Below are positions 11,712-19,745 of a stretch of DNA of 62,989 nucleotides, piece after piece. The DNA is from Xenorhabdus eapokensis (GTDB lineage Bacteria; Pseudomonadota; Gammaproteobacteria; Enterobacterales; Enterobacteriaceae). Below the pieces are notes generated by a model, which saw nothing but the letters and a program-made list of their open reading frames with translations, made no database searches and had not been told where the DNA came from. The position numbers and the translations under genes are program-made. The stretch lies in NCBI RefSeq assembly GCF_001908105.1, contig NZ_MKGQ01000022.1, positions 1-62,989 of the forward strand, read 5' to 3'. Each line of letters opens with the position of its first letter. Positions within the stretch are counted from its first letter, which is position 1.

Positions 11712-11867
11712 TACTAATGGATGGGATTAGTAAAAAATGGTTTGGGCAATGCCCAGAAAGAATGTTTCGGAACTCAAGCGTTACGTATACATTTAGTTTC
11801 TGTACATTGCCCAGTTAGAAGGGCTTTAATGGTGATAGCGTTAGCCTAATCAGTAATCGATTGATCA

Positions 11868-12896
11868 CTAGTTTTGAGTTAACCCTAAATCCAGCGGTGT
11901 TTTGCTTGGCTCTCCACCAATTTCCCTGGTCAGGCTCGGAACCAGATAACCGGAGACTTTAGTTAATAATTCTCGCATGATGGCTTTTGCCTCTTCATCG
12001 TCCACGAGAAAATGGGCGGCACCTTGCACTTTATCCAGAACGTGGATGTAGTAAGGTAGTATGCCTGCATCAAACAGTGCATTACTTAAATTAGCCAAAG
12101 TATCTGCATCATTATTGATATCACGTAACATCACACTTTGATTCAGCAGTGTTACTCCGGCTTGTTTTAGTCGCGTCATACTTATGCGGAACGCGTCATC
12201 AATTTCATTGGCATGGTTGATATGAGTCACCATGATCACCCGCAAACGAGTTTGTGCTAAACGATTACACAGTGAAAGCGTGATGCGATCAGGGATCACA
12301 ACCGGCAAACGCGTATGAATACGTAACCGCTTAATGTGTGGAATGGATTCAAGACGACTGATTAACCAGTCCAGTTCATGATCCTTAGCCATTAGCGGAT
12401 CACCACCAGAGAAGATAATTTCGTCAAGCTCAGGGTGTTGTTCAATATAATCCAGAGCAAGCAACCAATTATTTTTATTGCCTTTATTATCTGAATAAGG
12501 GAAATGGCGACGAAAACAATAACGACAATTAACCGCGCAGCCCCCTTTGACTAATAACAAGGCTCGATTGTGATATTTATGCAATAGGCCTGGAACAACA
12601 CTGCGTTGTTCATCCAACGGATCAGTGGAGAAACCAGGGGATATAACAAACTCTTCCCGTGAGGTCAGGACTTGTAATAGAAGAGGATCATAGGGATCGC
12701 CCTTTTTCATCCGTGTTACAAATGCTCTTGGCACACGTAGAGGAAATAAGCGCTTTGCTTCATTGCCTTCTTGTAGCTCCGTATGTGTGTTTAAGGATAA
12801 TAATTGCAACAACTCATTGGGATCAGTAATAACATCCGCGAGTTGTTGTAGCCAGGCTTCTCTGACAGGGTGAATATGGGTTATAATGTGTGCCAT
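11868..12896 (-). CDS. epmB: EF-P beta-lysine modification enzyme EpmB (lysine 2,3-aminomutase)
   Basis: A 342-residue radical-SAM enzyme that isomerises (S)-alpha-lysine to (R)-beta-lysine for attachment to EF-P by EpmA. The SAM cluster motif CAVNCRYCFRRHF (CxxxCxxC) lies near residue 120, and the PLP- and substrate-binding C-terminal part is present. It is divergent from efp with only 40 bases between them, so the two promoters must overlap. Its substrate protein is thus encoded next door. epmA is not in the window. Confidence 0.96.
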   Translation of the reverse strand: MAHIITHIHPVREAWLQQLADVITDPNELLQLLSLNTHTELQEGNEAKRLFPLRVPRAFVTRMKKGDPYDPLLLQVLTSREEFVISPGFSTDPLDEQRSVVPGLLHKYHNRALLLVKGGCAVNCRYCFRRHFPYSDNKGNKNNWLLALDYIEQHPELDEIIFSGGDPLMAKDHELDWLISRLESIPHIKRLRIHTRLPVVIPDRITLSLCNRLAQTRLRVIMVTHINHANEIDDAFRISMTRLKQAGVTLLNQSVMLRDINNDADTLANLSNALFDAGILPYYIHVLDKVQGAAHFLVDDEEAKAIMRELLTKVSGYLVPSLTREIGGEPSKTPLDLGLTQN

Positions 12897-12936
12897 TTTT
12901 TGGCTAAGCCATTTTGTTAAAAATTAGAGGATCTCC

Positions 12937-13503
12937 ATGGCTACTTATAGTACCAATGAATTCCGTTCAGGTCTTAAAATCATGTTAGATGGCGAGCCGT
13001 GCGCTATTCTTGACAGTGAATTTGTTAAACCAGGTAAAGGACAGGCATTCGCCCGAGTTCGTATTCGTAAACTGATCTCAGGTAAACTGCTGGAAAAAAC
13101 TTTTAAATCAACAGATTCTGTTGACAGCGCAGATGTCATGGATGTTAGCCTGACTTATTTGTACAACGATGGTGAATTCTGGCACTTCATGAACAACGAA
13201 ACTTTCGAGCAGTTGGCTGCGGATGAAAAGGCCGTTGGTGACAGTGCAAAATGGCTGATCGATCAGGCAGAATGTATTCTGACTCTGTGGGATGGCCGTC
13301 CTATCGCTGTAACTCCACCAAATTTTGTTGAACTGGAAATCGTTGATACCGATCCAGGTCTGAAAGGTGATACTGCGGGTACCGGCGGTAAACCTGCAAC
13401 CCTGAGCACTGGCGCCGTAGTTAAAGTACCTCTGTTTGTACAGCTCGGCGAAGTGATCAAAGTAGATACTCGTTCTGGTGAATACGTTTCTCGCGTGAAA
13501 TAA
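12937..13503 (+). CDS. efp: Elongation factor P
   Basis: A 188-residue translation factor that rescues ribosomes stalled at polyproline. Lysine 34 lies in the [12 protein letters not shown] loop and is the site of EpmA/EpmB beta-lysylation; the presence of epmB next door supports this modification type. The KOW-like N-terminal domain and two OB domains are full length. The ATG is preceded by AGAGGA. A strong terminator follows. Confidence 0.98.
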   Translation: MATYSTNEFRSGLKIMLDGEPCAILDSEFVKPGKGQAFARVRIRKLISGKLLEKTFKSTDSVDSADVMDVSLTYLYNDGEFWHFMNNETFEQLAADEKAVGDSAKWLIDQAECILTLWDGRPIAVTPPNFVELEIVDTDPGLKGDTAGTGGKPATLSTGAVVKVPLFVQLGEVIKVDTRSGEYVSRVK

Positions 13504-13519
13504 TCACGCTTGTTATTCT

Positions 13520-13561
13520 AAAAAAACCGCAGCCTCTTCGTCTAGAGGTTGCGGTTTTTTT
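13520..13561 (+). terminator. Rho-independent terminator of efp
   Basis: AAAAAACCGCAGCCTCT pairs with AGAGGTTGCGGTTTTTTT around a short loop, 17 bases past the efp stop. The A and T tracts on both sides suggest it can also work in the opposite direction. Confidence 0.93.
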
Positions 13562-13585
13562 GTTATAACTCGTTGGGTATTGTCA

Positions 13586-13614
13586 TTGCGGCCATCAGAT
13601 CGGCTAGCTATAAT
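13586..13614 (+). promoter_or_regulatory. Putative sigma70 promoter of gdx
   Basis: TTGCGG at 13586-13591 and TATAAT at 13609-13614 are 17 bases apart. The predicted start lies just ahead of the riboswitch hairpins. Confidence 0.6.
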
Positions 13615-13634
13615 CCAATTTCATTTCTTACCGT

Positions 13635-13682
13635 TATCCTGGACGACCTGGATAAACGTCATCTCATCGGGGACGGCCCCAC
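13635..13682 (+). promoter_or_regulatory. Guanidine-II (mini-ykkC) riboswitch
   Basis: Two small hairpins carry the diagnostic loop. The first is 13635-13654 (TATCC-T-GG-ACGA-CC-T-GGATA) and the second 13669-13680 (GGGG-ACGG-CCCC). Paired stem-loops with GG-ACGR-CC about 15 bases apart, ending just ahead of the ribosome site, define the mini-ykkC/guanidine-II class, which binds free guanidinium and turns on translation. The second hairpin ends 11 bases before AAAGGG, the gdx ribosome site, which fits a translational switch. The same RNA class is known upstream of enterobacterial sugE. Confidence 0.93.
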
Positions 13683-13706
13683 TTGTCATCATATAAAGGG
13701 AAAGAC

Positions 13707-14021
13707 ATGTCTTGGTTGATCCTTCTTATTGCTGGTCTATTGGAAGTCGTGTGGGCGGTGGGTCTGAAATATACCCACAGTTTTTCACGCTGGGTGCCGA
13801 GTTTAATTACAATCAGTGCAATGATCATGAGTGTAGGATTGCTAGCCTATGCCATGAAAAATCTACCGGCAGGAACAGCCTATGCAGTGTGGACAGGTAT
13901 TGGCGCGGTAGGTACGGCGATTTTCGGCATCATGGTGTTGGGGGAATCCGCGAATTTCGCTCGAATATTGAGCCTTGGCCTGATTGTAATGGGTATTATT
14001 GGCTTAAAGTTGGCGAGCTGA
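13707..14021 (+). CDS. gdx: Guanidinium exporter Gdx (SugE), SMR family
   Basis: A 104-residue small multidrug resistance family protein with four membrane helices. The helix 1 segment [18 protein letters not shown] has the catalytic glutamate, and the W-V-P-S pattern and [19 protein letters not shown] are characteristic of the Gdx/SugE subgroup rather than EmrE. It exchanges guanidinium for protons. The ATG at 13707 is chosen because AAAGGGAAAG precedes it; the frame extends upstream only through the riboswitch. E. coli's ecnA and ecnB, normally between efp and sugE, are absent. Confidence 0.95.
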   Translation: MSWLILLIAGLLEVVWAVGLKYTHSFSRWVPSLITISAMIMSVGLLAYAMKNLPAGTAYAVWTGIGAVGTAIFGIMVLGESANFARILSLGLIVMGIIGLKLAS

Positions 14022-14032
14022 TTTGCTTATAA

Positions 14033-14059
14033 ATAAACCCAGCGTAGTGCTGGGTTTAT
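14033..14059. terminator. Bidirectional terminator between gdx and the nlp-like gene
   Basis: An 11-base perfect stem, ATAAACCCAGC with GCTGGGTTTAT and a 5-base loop, sits between two convergent genes. T-rich sequence follows on both sides. Confidence 0.8.
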
Positions 14060-14061
14060 GA

Positions 14062-14274
14062 TTATTTCTCTTCATAACGAGAAGGCCATATTTCTTCCGG
14101 TGTGCGTCCCAGCGCTGCTGCAATAAGACGCTCCCCCTTTGGCCAATGTCGTTGCAATGCATTGGCAAGAGTTGATGACGCCAGCCCTGCTGTTCGCGAT
14201 ACTTCTGACAGTGATGTCCCGCGTTTTTTCAATTCAGCGATGATGTCAGCAGAATGCCAGTCTTTTTTTTCCAT
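14062..14274 (-). CDS. Ner/Nlp-type (SfsB-like) helix-turn-helix regulator
   Basis: A 70-residue DNA-binding protein of the Mu Ner/Nlp/SfsB family. It begins MEKKDWHSADIIAELKKRG, followed by the HTH (LSEVSRTAGLASSTLANAL) and ends with GRTPEEIWPSRY, the family's characteristic tail. I chose the ATG at 14274 with GGAG upstream; a TTG at 14289 would add five residues. SfsB in E. coli affects maltose genes, but the target here is unknown. The family is shared by phages and chromosomes. Confidence 0.85.
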   Translation of the reverse strand: MEKKDWHSADIIAELKKRGTSLSEVSRTAGLASSTLANALQRHWPKGERLIAAALGRTPEEIWPSRYEEK

Positions 14275-14423
14275 CCTTAAGCTCTCCAATTATCGATCAT
14301 CTTTTCAATTAAAAAGTAAGTGAGTATTCAGTAGACTATAAGTCACACATCATAGCATAACTCTAGCTGAAACGTGACTCATAGTCCGTGGTCGGATAAG
14401 TAACATGAATCGATACTTATCGG

Positions 14424-14663
14424 ATGAAAAAATCGAACAACATCAGATCCCTTTTTGGCCAAAGAATTAGGTATCTCAGGAGAGAAGCTGGGATGTCACA
14501 GGAGGCTTTTGCCGACAAATGTGGACTGGATCGCACTTATGTTAGTGGTATTGAACGTGGTGTCAGGAACCCTACTTTGGAAATTATTAATGTGATAGCC
14601 AATGGATTGCAGATTGAACTCAGTGAGTTATTCGATTTTGGGGTAATACATCCTCCCCGTTAA
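14424..14663 (+). CDS. XRE-family helix-turn-helix regulator
   Basis: A 79-residue single-domain XRE/Cro-type protein. The HTH runs from LFGQRIRYLRREAGMSQ through FADKCGLDRTYVSGIERGVR, with NPTLEIINVIANGL completing the fold. This architecture resembles restriction-modification controller proteins and small chromosomal regulators. No methylase or endonuclease is adjacent. Upstream sequence lacks a strong ribosome site, so the start is uncertain. Confidence 0.75.
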   Translation: MKKSNNIRSLFGQRIRYLRREAGMSQEAFADKCGLDRTYVSGIERGVRNPTLEIINVIANGLQIELSELFDFGVIHPPR

Positions 14664-14880
14664 AACTCATTACCAAGAGAATAATACAGGTTATTAGAAA
14701 GATAAATTTCAACAACCCATCTCCTGTTTCTTCATCTTCTTTACTTTCAGTTGCAAAGTTGTAGCTAACAAAGCTGGCTTGATTATCGTTGTTGGTGGGA
14801 ATCCGGCTAGTTTGACAGAAATTCTTTTAGCTATTGAGGCGGAGGGATAGCCTCAATAGTCAAAGAATAAATTAATAATA
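14664..14880. other. Intergenic, possible gene remnant
   Basis: No complete gene is seen. One forward frame (about 14727-14849) encodes a short peptide ending GLIIVVGGNPASLTEILLAI and EAEG before a TAG. It has no start codon or ribosome site and may be the 3' scrap of a lost gene. I cannot name its family. Confidence 0.3.
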
Positions 14881-15831
14881 TCAGTAAGTTGTTTCGCCAA
14901 TATTTTTCAGGGCATCAATCACTAATTGCCAGAATTTGGCGTGATCCAATTTGACCGCAACTTGCGTATGGCAATCTTCAGGTGGTGGAAAACGGAAATC
15001 TGCAACAGTCATTCCAGTTGTTAAGGTTCCCATAAGTTCGATATTCACGGGGACTTTTTGGGTCGTCATAACATCAGGGTCGATCACATAGGCTACAGCA
15101 CAGGGATCATGCACGGGAGCATAGCTAAATCCTTGATGCTCACGATATCTATCACCGTAAAATTTCAGTGCATCCAAAACGAACTTGGCGGAATGTGTCT
15201 TAATCTGGGCGATTGCCGCGATAATTTCAGGTGTTGCTTGCGCTTGGTGAGTGAGATCTAAACCGACCATCGTCAGCGGCCATTTTTCATTAAAAACAAT
15301 GTGTGCGGCTTCTGGATCGATGACGATATTGAATTCTGCAACTGCGCTTTTATTTCCTTTATGATAACCCCCTCCCATTAATACAACTTCTTTTACACGC
15401 TCAACGATTTGCGGTGCTTTGCGTGCAGCCATAGCAATATTTGTCAAACCCGCCGTTGGAACCAAAGTCACACTTTTGGGCGGGTTTTCCATAATCACAT
15501 CGATAATAAGATCAACTGCATGGCGCTCATCCAGTTTCATATTAGGTTCAGGAAGAATCGGACCATCCAGACCAGTTTCACCGTGGATATCAGGGGCGGT
15601 ATTGATCTCCCGCACAAGTGGACGGTGACAACCTGCTGCGAAGGGAACGTTATGAATGTTGGCGATGCGTGCAACGCAAAGAGCATTATGGGTGACTTTA
15701 TTCAAGGTCTGATTACCAACAACGGTCGTCACAGCCAGCAGTTCAATATTGGGGTTACCGTGGGCAAGTAAGAGAGCAATGGCATCATCATGCCCAGGAT
15801 CGCAATCAAGGATGATTTTCTTGGGTAGCAT
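14881..15831 (-). CDS. Nucleoside hydrolase (IunH/RihA-RihB family)
   Basis: A 316-residue inosine-uridine-type nucleoside N-ribohydrolase that cleaves ribonucleosides to base and ribose. The N-terminal calcium-binding DCDPGHDDA motif starts near residue 9. Other family marks are NIHGETGLDGP-like (D-I-H-G-E-T-G-L-D-G-P), MGGGYHKGN, AEFNIVIDPEAA and VHDPCAVAY with the active-site histidine. The ATG at 15831 (MLPKKIILD) follows AAAGGA; an ATG at 15870 would add 13 unconserved residues. It resembles RihB and RihA about equally, so substrate preference is not assigned. It stands alone. Confidence 0.9.
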   Translation of the reverse strand: MLPKKIILDCDPGHDDAIALLLAHGNPNIELLAVTTVVGNQTLNKVTHNALCVARIANIHNVPFAAGCHRPLVREINTAPDIHGETGLDGPILPEPNMKLDERHAVDLIIDVIMENPPKSVTLVPTAGLTNIAMAARKAPQIVERVKEVVLMGGGYHKGNKSAVAEFNIVIDPEAAHIVFNEKWPLTMVGLDLTHQAQATPEIIAAIAQIKTHSAKFVLDALKFYGDRYREHQGFSYAPVHDPCAVAYVIDPDVMTTQKVPVNIELMGTLTTGMTVADFRFPPPEDCHTQVAVKLDHAKFWQLVIDALKNIGETTY

Positions 15832-15850
15832 ATTTATTCCTTTCCAGTGA

Positions 15851-15908
15851 TTATACCCTTCATTTTTCAAGTTGCTGTTTTGTCAGTCACAACTCGAAGC
15901 CTATTAGG
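15851..15908. repeat. Imperfect palindromic intergenic repeat
   Basis: The left arm TATACCCTTCATTTTTCAAG-TTGC and the right arm CAACTCGAAGCCTATTAGGTA form an imperfect inverted repeat, best around TTCAAGTTG and CAACTCGAA. This ACCCTTCAT...CAAGTTGC pattern is, from memory, a common dispersed intergenic element in Xenorhabdus, Photorhabdus and Serratia. A possibly related degenerate piece lies at about 21218-21250. It sits just upstream of the nucleoside hydrolase start. Confidence 0.5.
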
Positions 15909-16265
15909 TACATATGTAAATATTTACTATTAGGATAATTTACTAACAGAAAAATTCCCTCCAATCTCATCACAAAACGGAAATCAAAAAATTACAATTT
16001 ATTAATAAATAACCTAATAATTGTGATTTGGTTAACATGAAAACAACAAATGATTTGAGCATTTCAAGTGCATATGATTCATATATATAGCAGACATGAA
16101 ATGCATGAATGTCTATTTTTATAAATTTATTAACTTATTAGTAAATTGCTCTTTATTGTTTTGTTAATACACCTGAATAACTAATGTTCAAAAAATGTGA
16201 TAAACACCCTCTGAAAAAAGCAGTAACAAGGTAATTAGCTGTATATACCATCAGGGGATAAGCAG
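15909..16265. other. AT-rich divergent intergenic region
   Basis: About 350 AT-rich bases lie between the nucleoside hydrolase and the amine-oxidation operon. AGGGG at 16254-16258 is the probable ribosome site for the downstream gene. I saw no clear promoter pair, RNA gene or protein-binding palindrome. Confidence 0.5.
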
Positions 16266-17585
16266 ATGCTCATGGGGTATAACATGAATAATAAACTTGA
16301 TTCATTAACATATTATACGGCGACAAAAAAATATGATCTTCGTTTTCCAATGCTGACAGAAGATCTGGATGTTGATGTAGTTATTATTGGCGGAGGTTTT
16401 TCCGGTATCAATACAGCATTAGAGCTGGCAGAAAAAGGCATTACCAATATTGCTATTTTGGAAGGCCGAACGTTGGGATATGGCGGTACAGGCCGTAATG
16501 GTGGTCAGGTGATGACGGGCATTGGTCATGATTTGGATAAGATCAAACGCCACGTAGGTAAAAAAGGTCTGGAAACTATATTTAAAATCAGCAGTTTGGG
16601 AGCAGAAATTATTCGTGACCGAATTGCCAAATATGATATTCAGGCTGACTTTTGCCAGGGGTATGCCTATCTTGGCTGGAATTCTCGACATGATAAGACC
16701 TTGCAAGGTTGGTTACAGGAATTTCGTTCGGCTTCCCCTGACACAGAAATTGAGCTTTATACTGGCGCAGATGTTAAAAAAGTCATTGGCTCAGACCGTT
16801 ATACCAGTGCGTTAAAACACATGGGAGGCGGGCATGTTCACTCGCTCAACTTGCTACTTGGAGAAGCCAAGGCTGCCACTGAGTATGGCGTCAGAATTTT
16901 CGAAAACAGCCAGGTTGTGAGCGTAGAATATGGTCCCAGAGTTACAGTACGCACAGTAACAGGATCGGTTCGTGCCAGTAAGATGCTGTGGGCATGTAAT
17001 GGCTTTTTGGATGGACTCGAACCGACTATTTATAGAAAAACGATCAACACCTATGCTTTTCAATTGATGACAGAAAAGCTGTCGGATGATTTGATTGATA
17101 AGATCAGCCCAATTAGAGGGGCATACAGTGATATTAGCCCAGTCATTGATTACTACCGTGTTACCAAAGAAAATCGCCTGTTATATGGCAGTGCGACACA
17201 TTTTATAGAGTATATTCCTGCCGATTTAAAAGCATGGAACCGCAATCTCATGCTCAAAACTTTCCCTTACTTGAAAGATGTGAAGATAGAACTGGCATGG
17301 GGCGGGCCATTATGTTGCAGCGCTAATCTGTTCCCGCAAATTGGCTCTCTGCCTCAGCATAAAAATGTGTTCTATGTTCAAGGCTATTCAGGTTTTGGTG
17401 TCACACCGAGCCACATCATCTGCAAAATTCTGGCTGAGGGAATGAGCGAAGGCTCAGAGCGTTATTCGCTACTTAGTTCGATTCCACACCTCAATATTAT
17501 CGGGAAAGAAAAACTGAGAAATGTACTGCTCTCTGTCGGTAAGACCTGGCACCAAACTTCCGGTTATTGGAAAGGGCGTCGTTAG
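16266..17585 (+). CDS. PuuB-like FAD-dependent amine oxidoreductase
   Basis: A 439-residue DadA/PuuB-type flavoprotein. The dinucleotide-binding motif VVIIGGGFSGINTALELAEK lies near residue 42, followed by GGTGRNGGQ, the FAD-contact segment typical of the family. Near the C-terminus FYVQGYSGFGVTPSH matches gamma-glutamylputrescine oxidase PuuB, and VHSLNLLLGEA parallels PuuB's IHPLNLAIGEA. It probably oxidises an amine to an aldehyde handled by the aldehyde dehydrogenase two genes on. The start is either the ATG at 16266 (AGGGG upstream) or at 16284. No puuA-like glutamylating gene is nearby, so the true substrate is open. Confidence 0.85.
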   Translation: MLMGYNMNNKLDSLTYYTATKKYDLRFPMLTEDLDVDVVIIGGGFSGINTALELAEKGITNIAILEGRTLGYGGTGRNGGQVMTGIGHDLDKIKRHVGKKGLETIFKISSLGAEIIRDRIAKYDIQADFCQGYAYLGWNSRHDKTLQGWLQEFRSASPDTEIELYTGADVKKVIGSDRYTSALKHMGGGHVHSLNLLLGEAKAATEYGVRIFENSQVVSVEYGPRVTVRTVTGSVRASKMLWACNGFLDGLEPTIYRKTINTYAFQLMTEKLSDDLIDKISPIRGAYSDISPVIDYYRVTKENRLLYGSATHFIEYIPADLKAWNRNLMLKTFPYLKDVKIELAWGGPLCCSANLFPQIGSLPQHKNVFYVQGYSGFGVTPSHIICKILAEGMSEGSERYSLLSSIPHLNIIGKEKLRNVLLSVGKTWHQTSGYWKGRR

Positions 17586-17631
17586 TTTTTCTTTTTACAT
17601 TTTTGGAACGTAACAGTTAAAGGTAAACATC

Positions 17632-18012
17632 ATGATAAAGCCATTATTGTTAGATAAAGCACTTCCTGAATTACTGCCAATTGGCAGTGTCACTAATCTT
17701 GGTTCTATTGTGGTAGAAGGGGAGCCGCAGGCGAGTGTAGCCATGATCCACGGAGAACCATCGGATAATCTGACATGTGGTATTTTTGCCTGTACTAAGG
17801 GCAAATTTAAAATGACCTATCCCTTCGATGAGATGGCAACAGTGCATGAAGGTTCAGTGAAACTGACCGATGTCAAAACTGGGGTGATGGTTGAATATCA
17901 TAAAGGCGATTCGTGGTTTGCGGCAAAAGGGAGTGAAATATTGTGGGAAATCACCAGTGAACGTTTCGTCAAACATTATATGGCTTGTATAAATGGGCCA
18001 TTGTCTGACTAG
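17632..18012 (+). CDS. DUF861-type cupin domain protein
   Basis: A 126-residue single-domain cupin. The pattern CGIFACTKGKFKMTYPFDEM, then VHEGSVKLTD and YHKGDSWFAAKG corresponds to the two cupin motifs of the cupin_3/DUF861 family (EutQ and ureidoglycine aminohydrolase relatives). The gene sits between an amine oxidase and an aldehyde dehydrogenase with short gaps, so it probably belongs to the same pathway as a binding or accessory protein. A catalytic role is not evident. Confidence 0.8.
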   Translation: MIKPLLLDKALPELLPIGSVTNLGSIVVEGEPQASVAMIHGEPSDNLTCGIFACTKGKFKMTYPFDEMATVHEGSVKLTDVKTGVMVEYHKGDSWFAAKGSEILWEITSERFVKHYMACINGPLSD

Positions 18013-18027
18013 ACAGGGGAAAAAATA

Positions 18028-19521
18028 ATGAGTGAAATTAATTTGCTGGAGTCCGTTACCACTTTTTTGCAGCGTTCTCATGGTCATTATATTAATGGAG
18101 CCTCTGTCGCTGGTCAGGAAAATGAAATTTTCTCTATCGTTAACCCAGCTTCTGGTGAAGTAATCGCTACGGTCAATCAAGGTGGAGATACCGAAGTTCA
18201 TCAGGCAATGCAGGCGGCATCAGCCGCTTTTCACGGTGTGTGGGCACAGACATCTCCTCTGGAACGGGGAAATTGCCTGAATCGGTTGGCTGATCTATTA
18301 CAAAAAAATAGTGAGGAGTTAGCACAACTGGAAAGTGTATGCTCCGGTAAACCGATCCAATTATCCCGTATGCTGGATGTGGGAGCATCAGCCGATTATT
18401 TACGCTATTTTGCCGGATGGTCGACCAAAATCACGGGGGAAACCCTGAATGTTTCATTGCCATCGTTTAAAGGAGAAAAATATTCGGCATTCACGCGCCG
18501 TGAGCCTATTGGTGTTGTAGTTGGTATTATCCCGTGGAATTTTTCCATCATGATTGCGATCTGGAAATTGGGAGCCGCATTGGCCTGTGGTTGTACGATT
18601 GTGCTTAAACCCAGTGAATATACCCCCTTAACCATGCTTCGTGTGGCCGAATTGGCAAAAGAAGCGGGTATCCCAGATAGTGTGATCAATATCGTCAATG
18701 GTTCAGGCGCCCGCGTTGGATCTTCTCTCATTAATCATCCTCAATGCGCTAAAGTCACTTTTACAGGCTCGGTTCCAACAGGAATGAGTGTGGGGAAATT
18801 GGCTATGGAGCAAGGACTAAAGCGCACAACGCTGGAGCTTGGCGGTAAAAACGCAGCGGCTTTTCTGTCTGATATGACAGTTGAAAAGATCGTTGATGGC
18901 ATACTGGAGGCGGGATATGTGTATCAAGGGCAAATTTGTGCAGCCGCGGAGCGCTTTTATATTCCATCCGTTCACATGGATGCGGTTTTGGCGTTACTTT
19001 CTGAACGCTTATCTGCGATGAAAATTGGCTCTCCCCTTGATGAATCGACGGAAATGGGGCCTTTGGCAAATAAAGAACATTACGAAAAAATTCTGTCTAT
19101 GTTTGAGACAGCGCGTCAGGAAGGCAATGAAATTGTCCACGGAGGCTATGCTTTGGAGGGGGCGGGATTCTTTGTCGCACCCACAGTGATTAGAGCCAAT
19201 CGTGTTGAAGACACACTCATGAACGAGGAGACATTCGGGCCGATTGGTACTTTCCTCAGTTATGATGATGAGGAAGAGCTAATGACTATGATGAATGCAA
19301 CGCCATTTGGTCTGTCTGCCAGCCTATGGACGAATGATATGAGCAAGGCGATGCGTATGACTTCTCGCATTGAAGCAGGAATGTTATGGATCAACATGCA
19401 TACGTTTGTCGATCCTGCTGTTCCGTTTGGGGGCATGAAGTCTTCAGGAATGGGGCGTGAGTTTGGCAGCGCATTTATTGAACATTACACGGAGCTGAAA
19501 TCGGTCATGATGCGTTATTGA
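18028..19521 (+). CDS. NAD(P)-dependent aldehyde dehydrogenase (PuuC/betaine-aldehyde type)
   Basis: A 497-residue aldehyde dehydrogenase. The fold marks are IPWNFSIMIAIWKLGAALAC and VLKPSEYTPL for cofactor binding, LELGGKNAA with the general-base glutamate near residue 270, and the catalytic cysteine in YQGQICAAAERF near residue 304. The C-terminal PFGGMKSSGMGREFG motif is present. It begins 16 bases after the cupin gene, so the three genes form one operon. The likely step is oxidation of the aldehyde made by the upstream flavoprotein to an acid. Confidence 0.92.
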   Translation: MSEINLLESVTTFLQRSHGHYINGASVAGQENEIFSIVNPASGEVIATVNQGGDTEVHQAMQAASAAFHGVWAQTSPLERGNCLNRLADLLQKNSEELAQLESVCSGKPIQLSRMLDVGASADYLRYFAGWSTKITGETLNVSLPSFKGEKYSAFTRREPIGVVVGIIPWNFSIMIAIWKLGAALACGCTIVLKPSEYTPLTMLRVAELAKEAGIPDSVINIVNGSGARVGSSLINHPQCAKVTFTGSVPTGMSVGKLAMEQGLKRTTLELGGKNAAAFLSDMTVEKIVDGILEAGYVYQGQICAAAERFYIPSVHMDAVLALLSERLSAMKIGSPLDESTEMGPLANKEHYEKILSMFETARQEGNEIVHGGYALEGAGFFVAPTVIRANRVEDTLMNEETFGPIGTFLSYDDEEELMTMMNATPFGLSASLWTNDMSKAMRMTSRIEAGMLWINMHTFVDPAVPFGGMKSSGMGREFGSAFIEHYTELKSVMMRY

Positions 19522-19630
19522 TGGGGGCGTTAACTCACCAATGGAATAGGGAATTATATTGATAGAGCGCTACTTGGCCTTTGTTTGCTGACGCGCTCAT
19601 TTTTTTCTTCTTGCCTTGCAGAAAAAATCG

Positions 19631-19648
19631 TTGTCATAAGAATGTCAC
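19631..19648 (+). promoter_or_regulatory. Pho box (PhoB-binding site) upstream of phoA
   Basis: TTGTCATAAGAATGTCAC matches the 18-base pho box CTGTCATAWAWCTGTCAC in nearly every position, with the two 7-base direct repeats TTGTCAT and ATGTCAC 11 bases apart. A further half repeat, ATTGTCAT, lies about 25 bases downstream. It is about 100 bases ahead of the phoA ATG, implying phosphate-starvation control. Confidence 0.88.
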
Positions 19649-19745
19649 CATAGGTTCAAATAATTGTCATGTGACATATCTATTATCCGGGCAACTCAAC
19701 ATGATGATTTTTTTATTCTATTCATCCGATTGCAAGGAAAATCCT

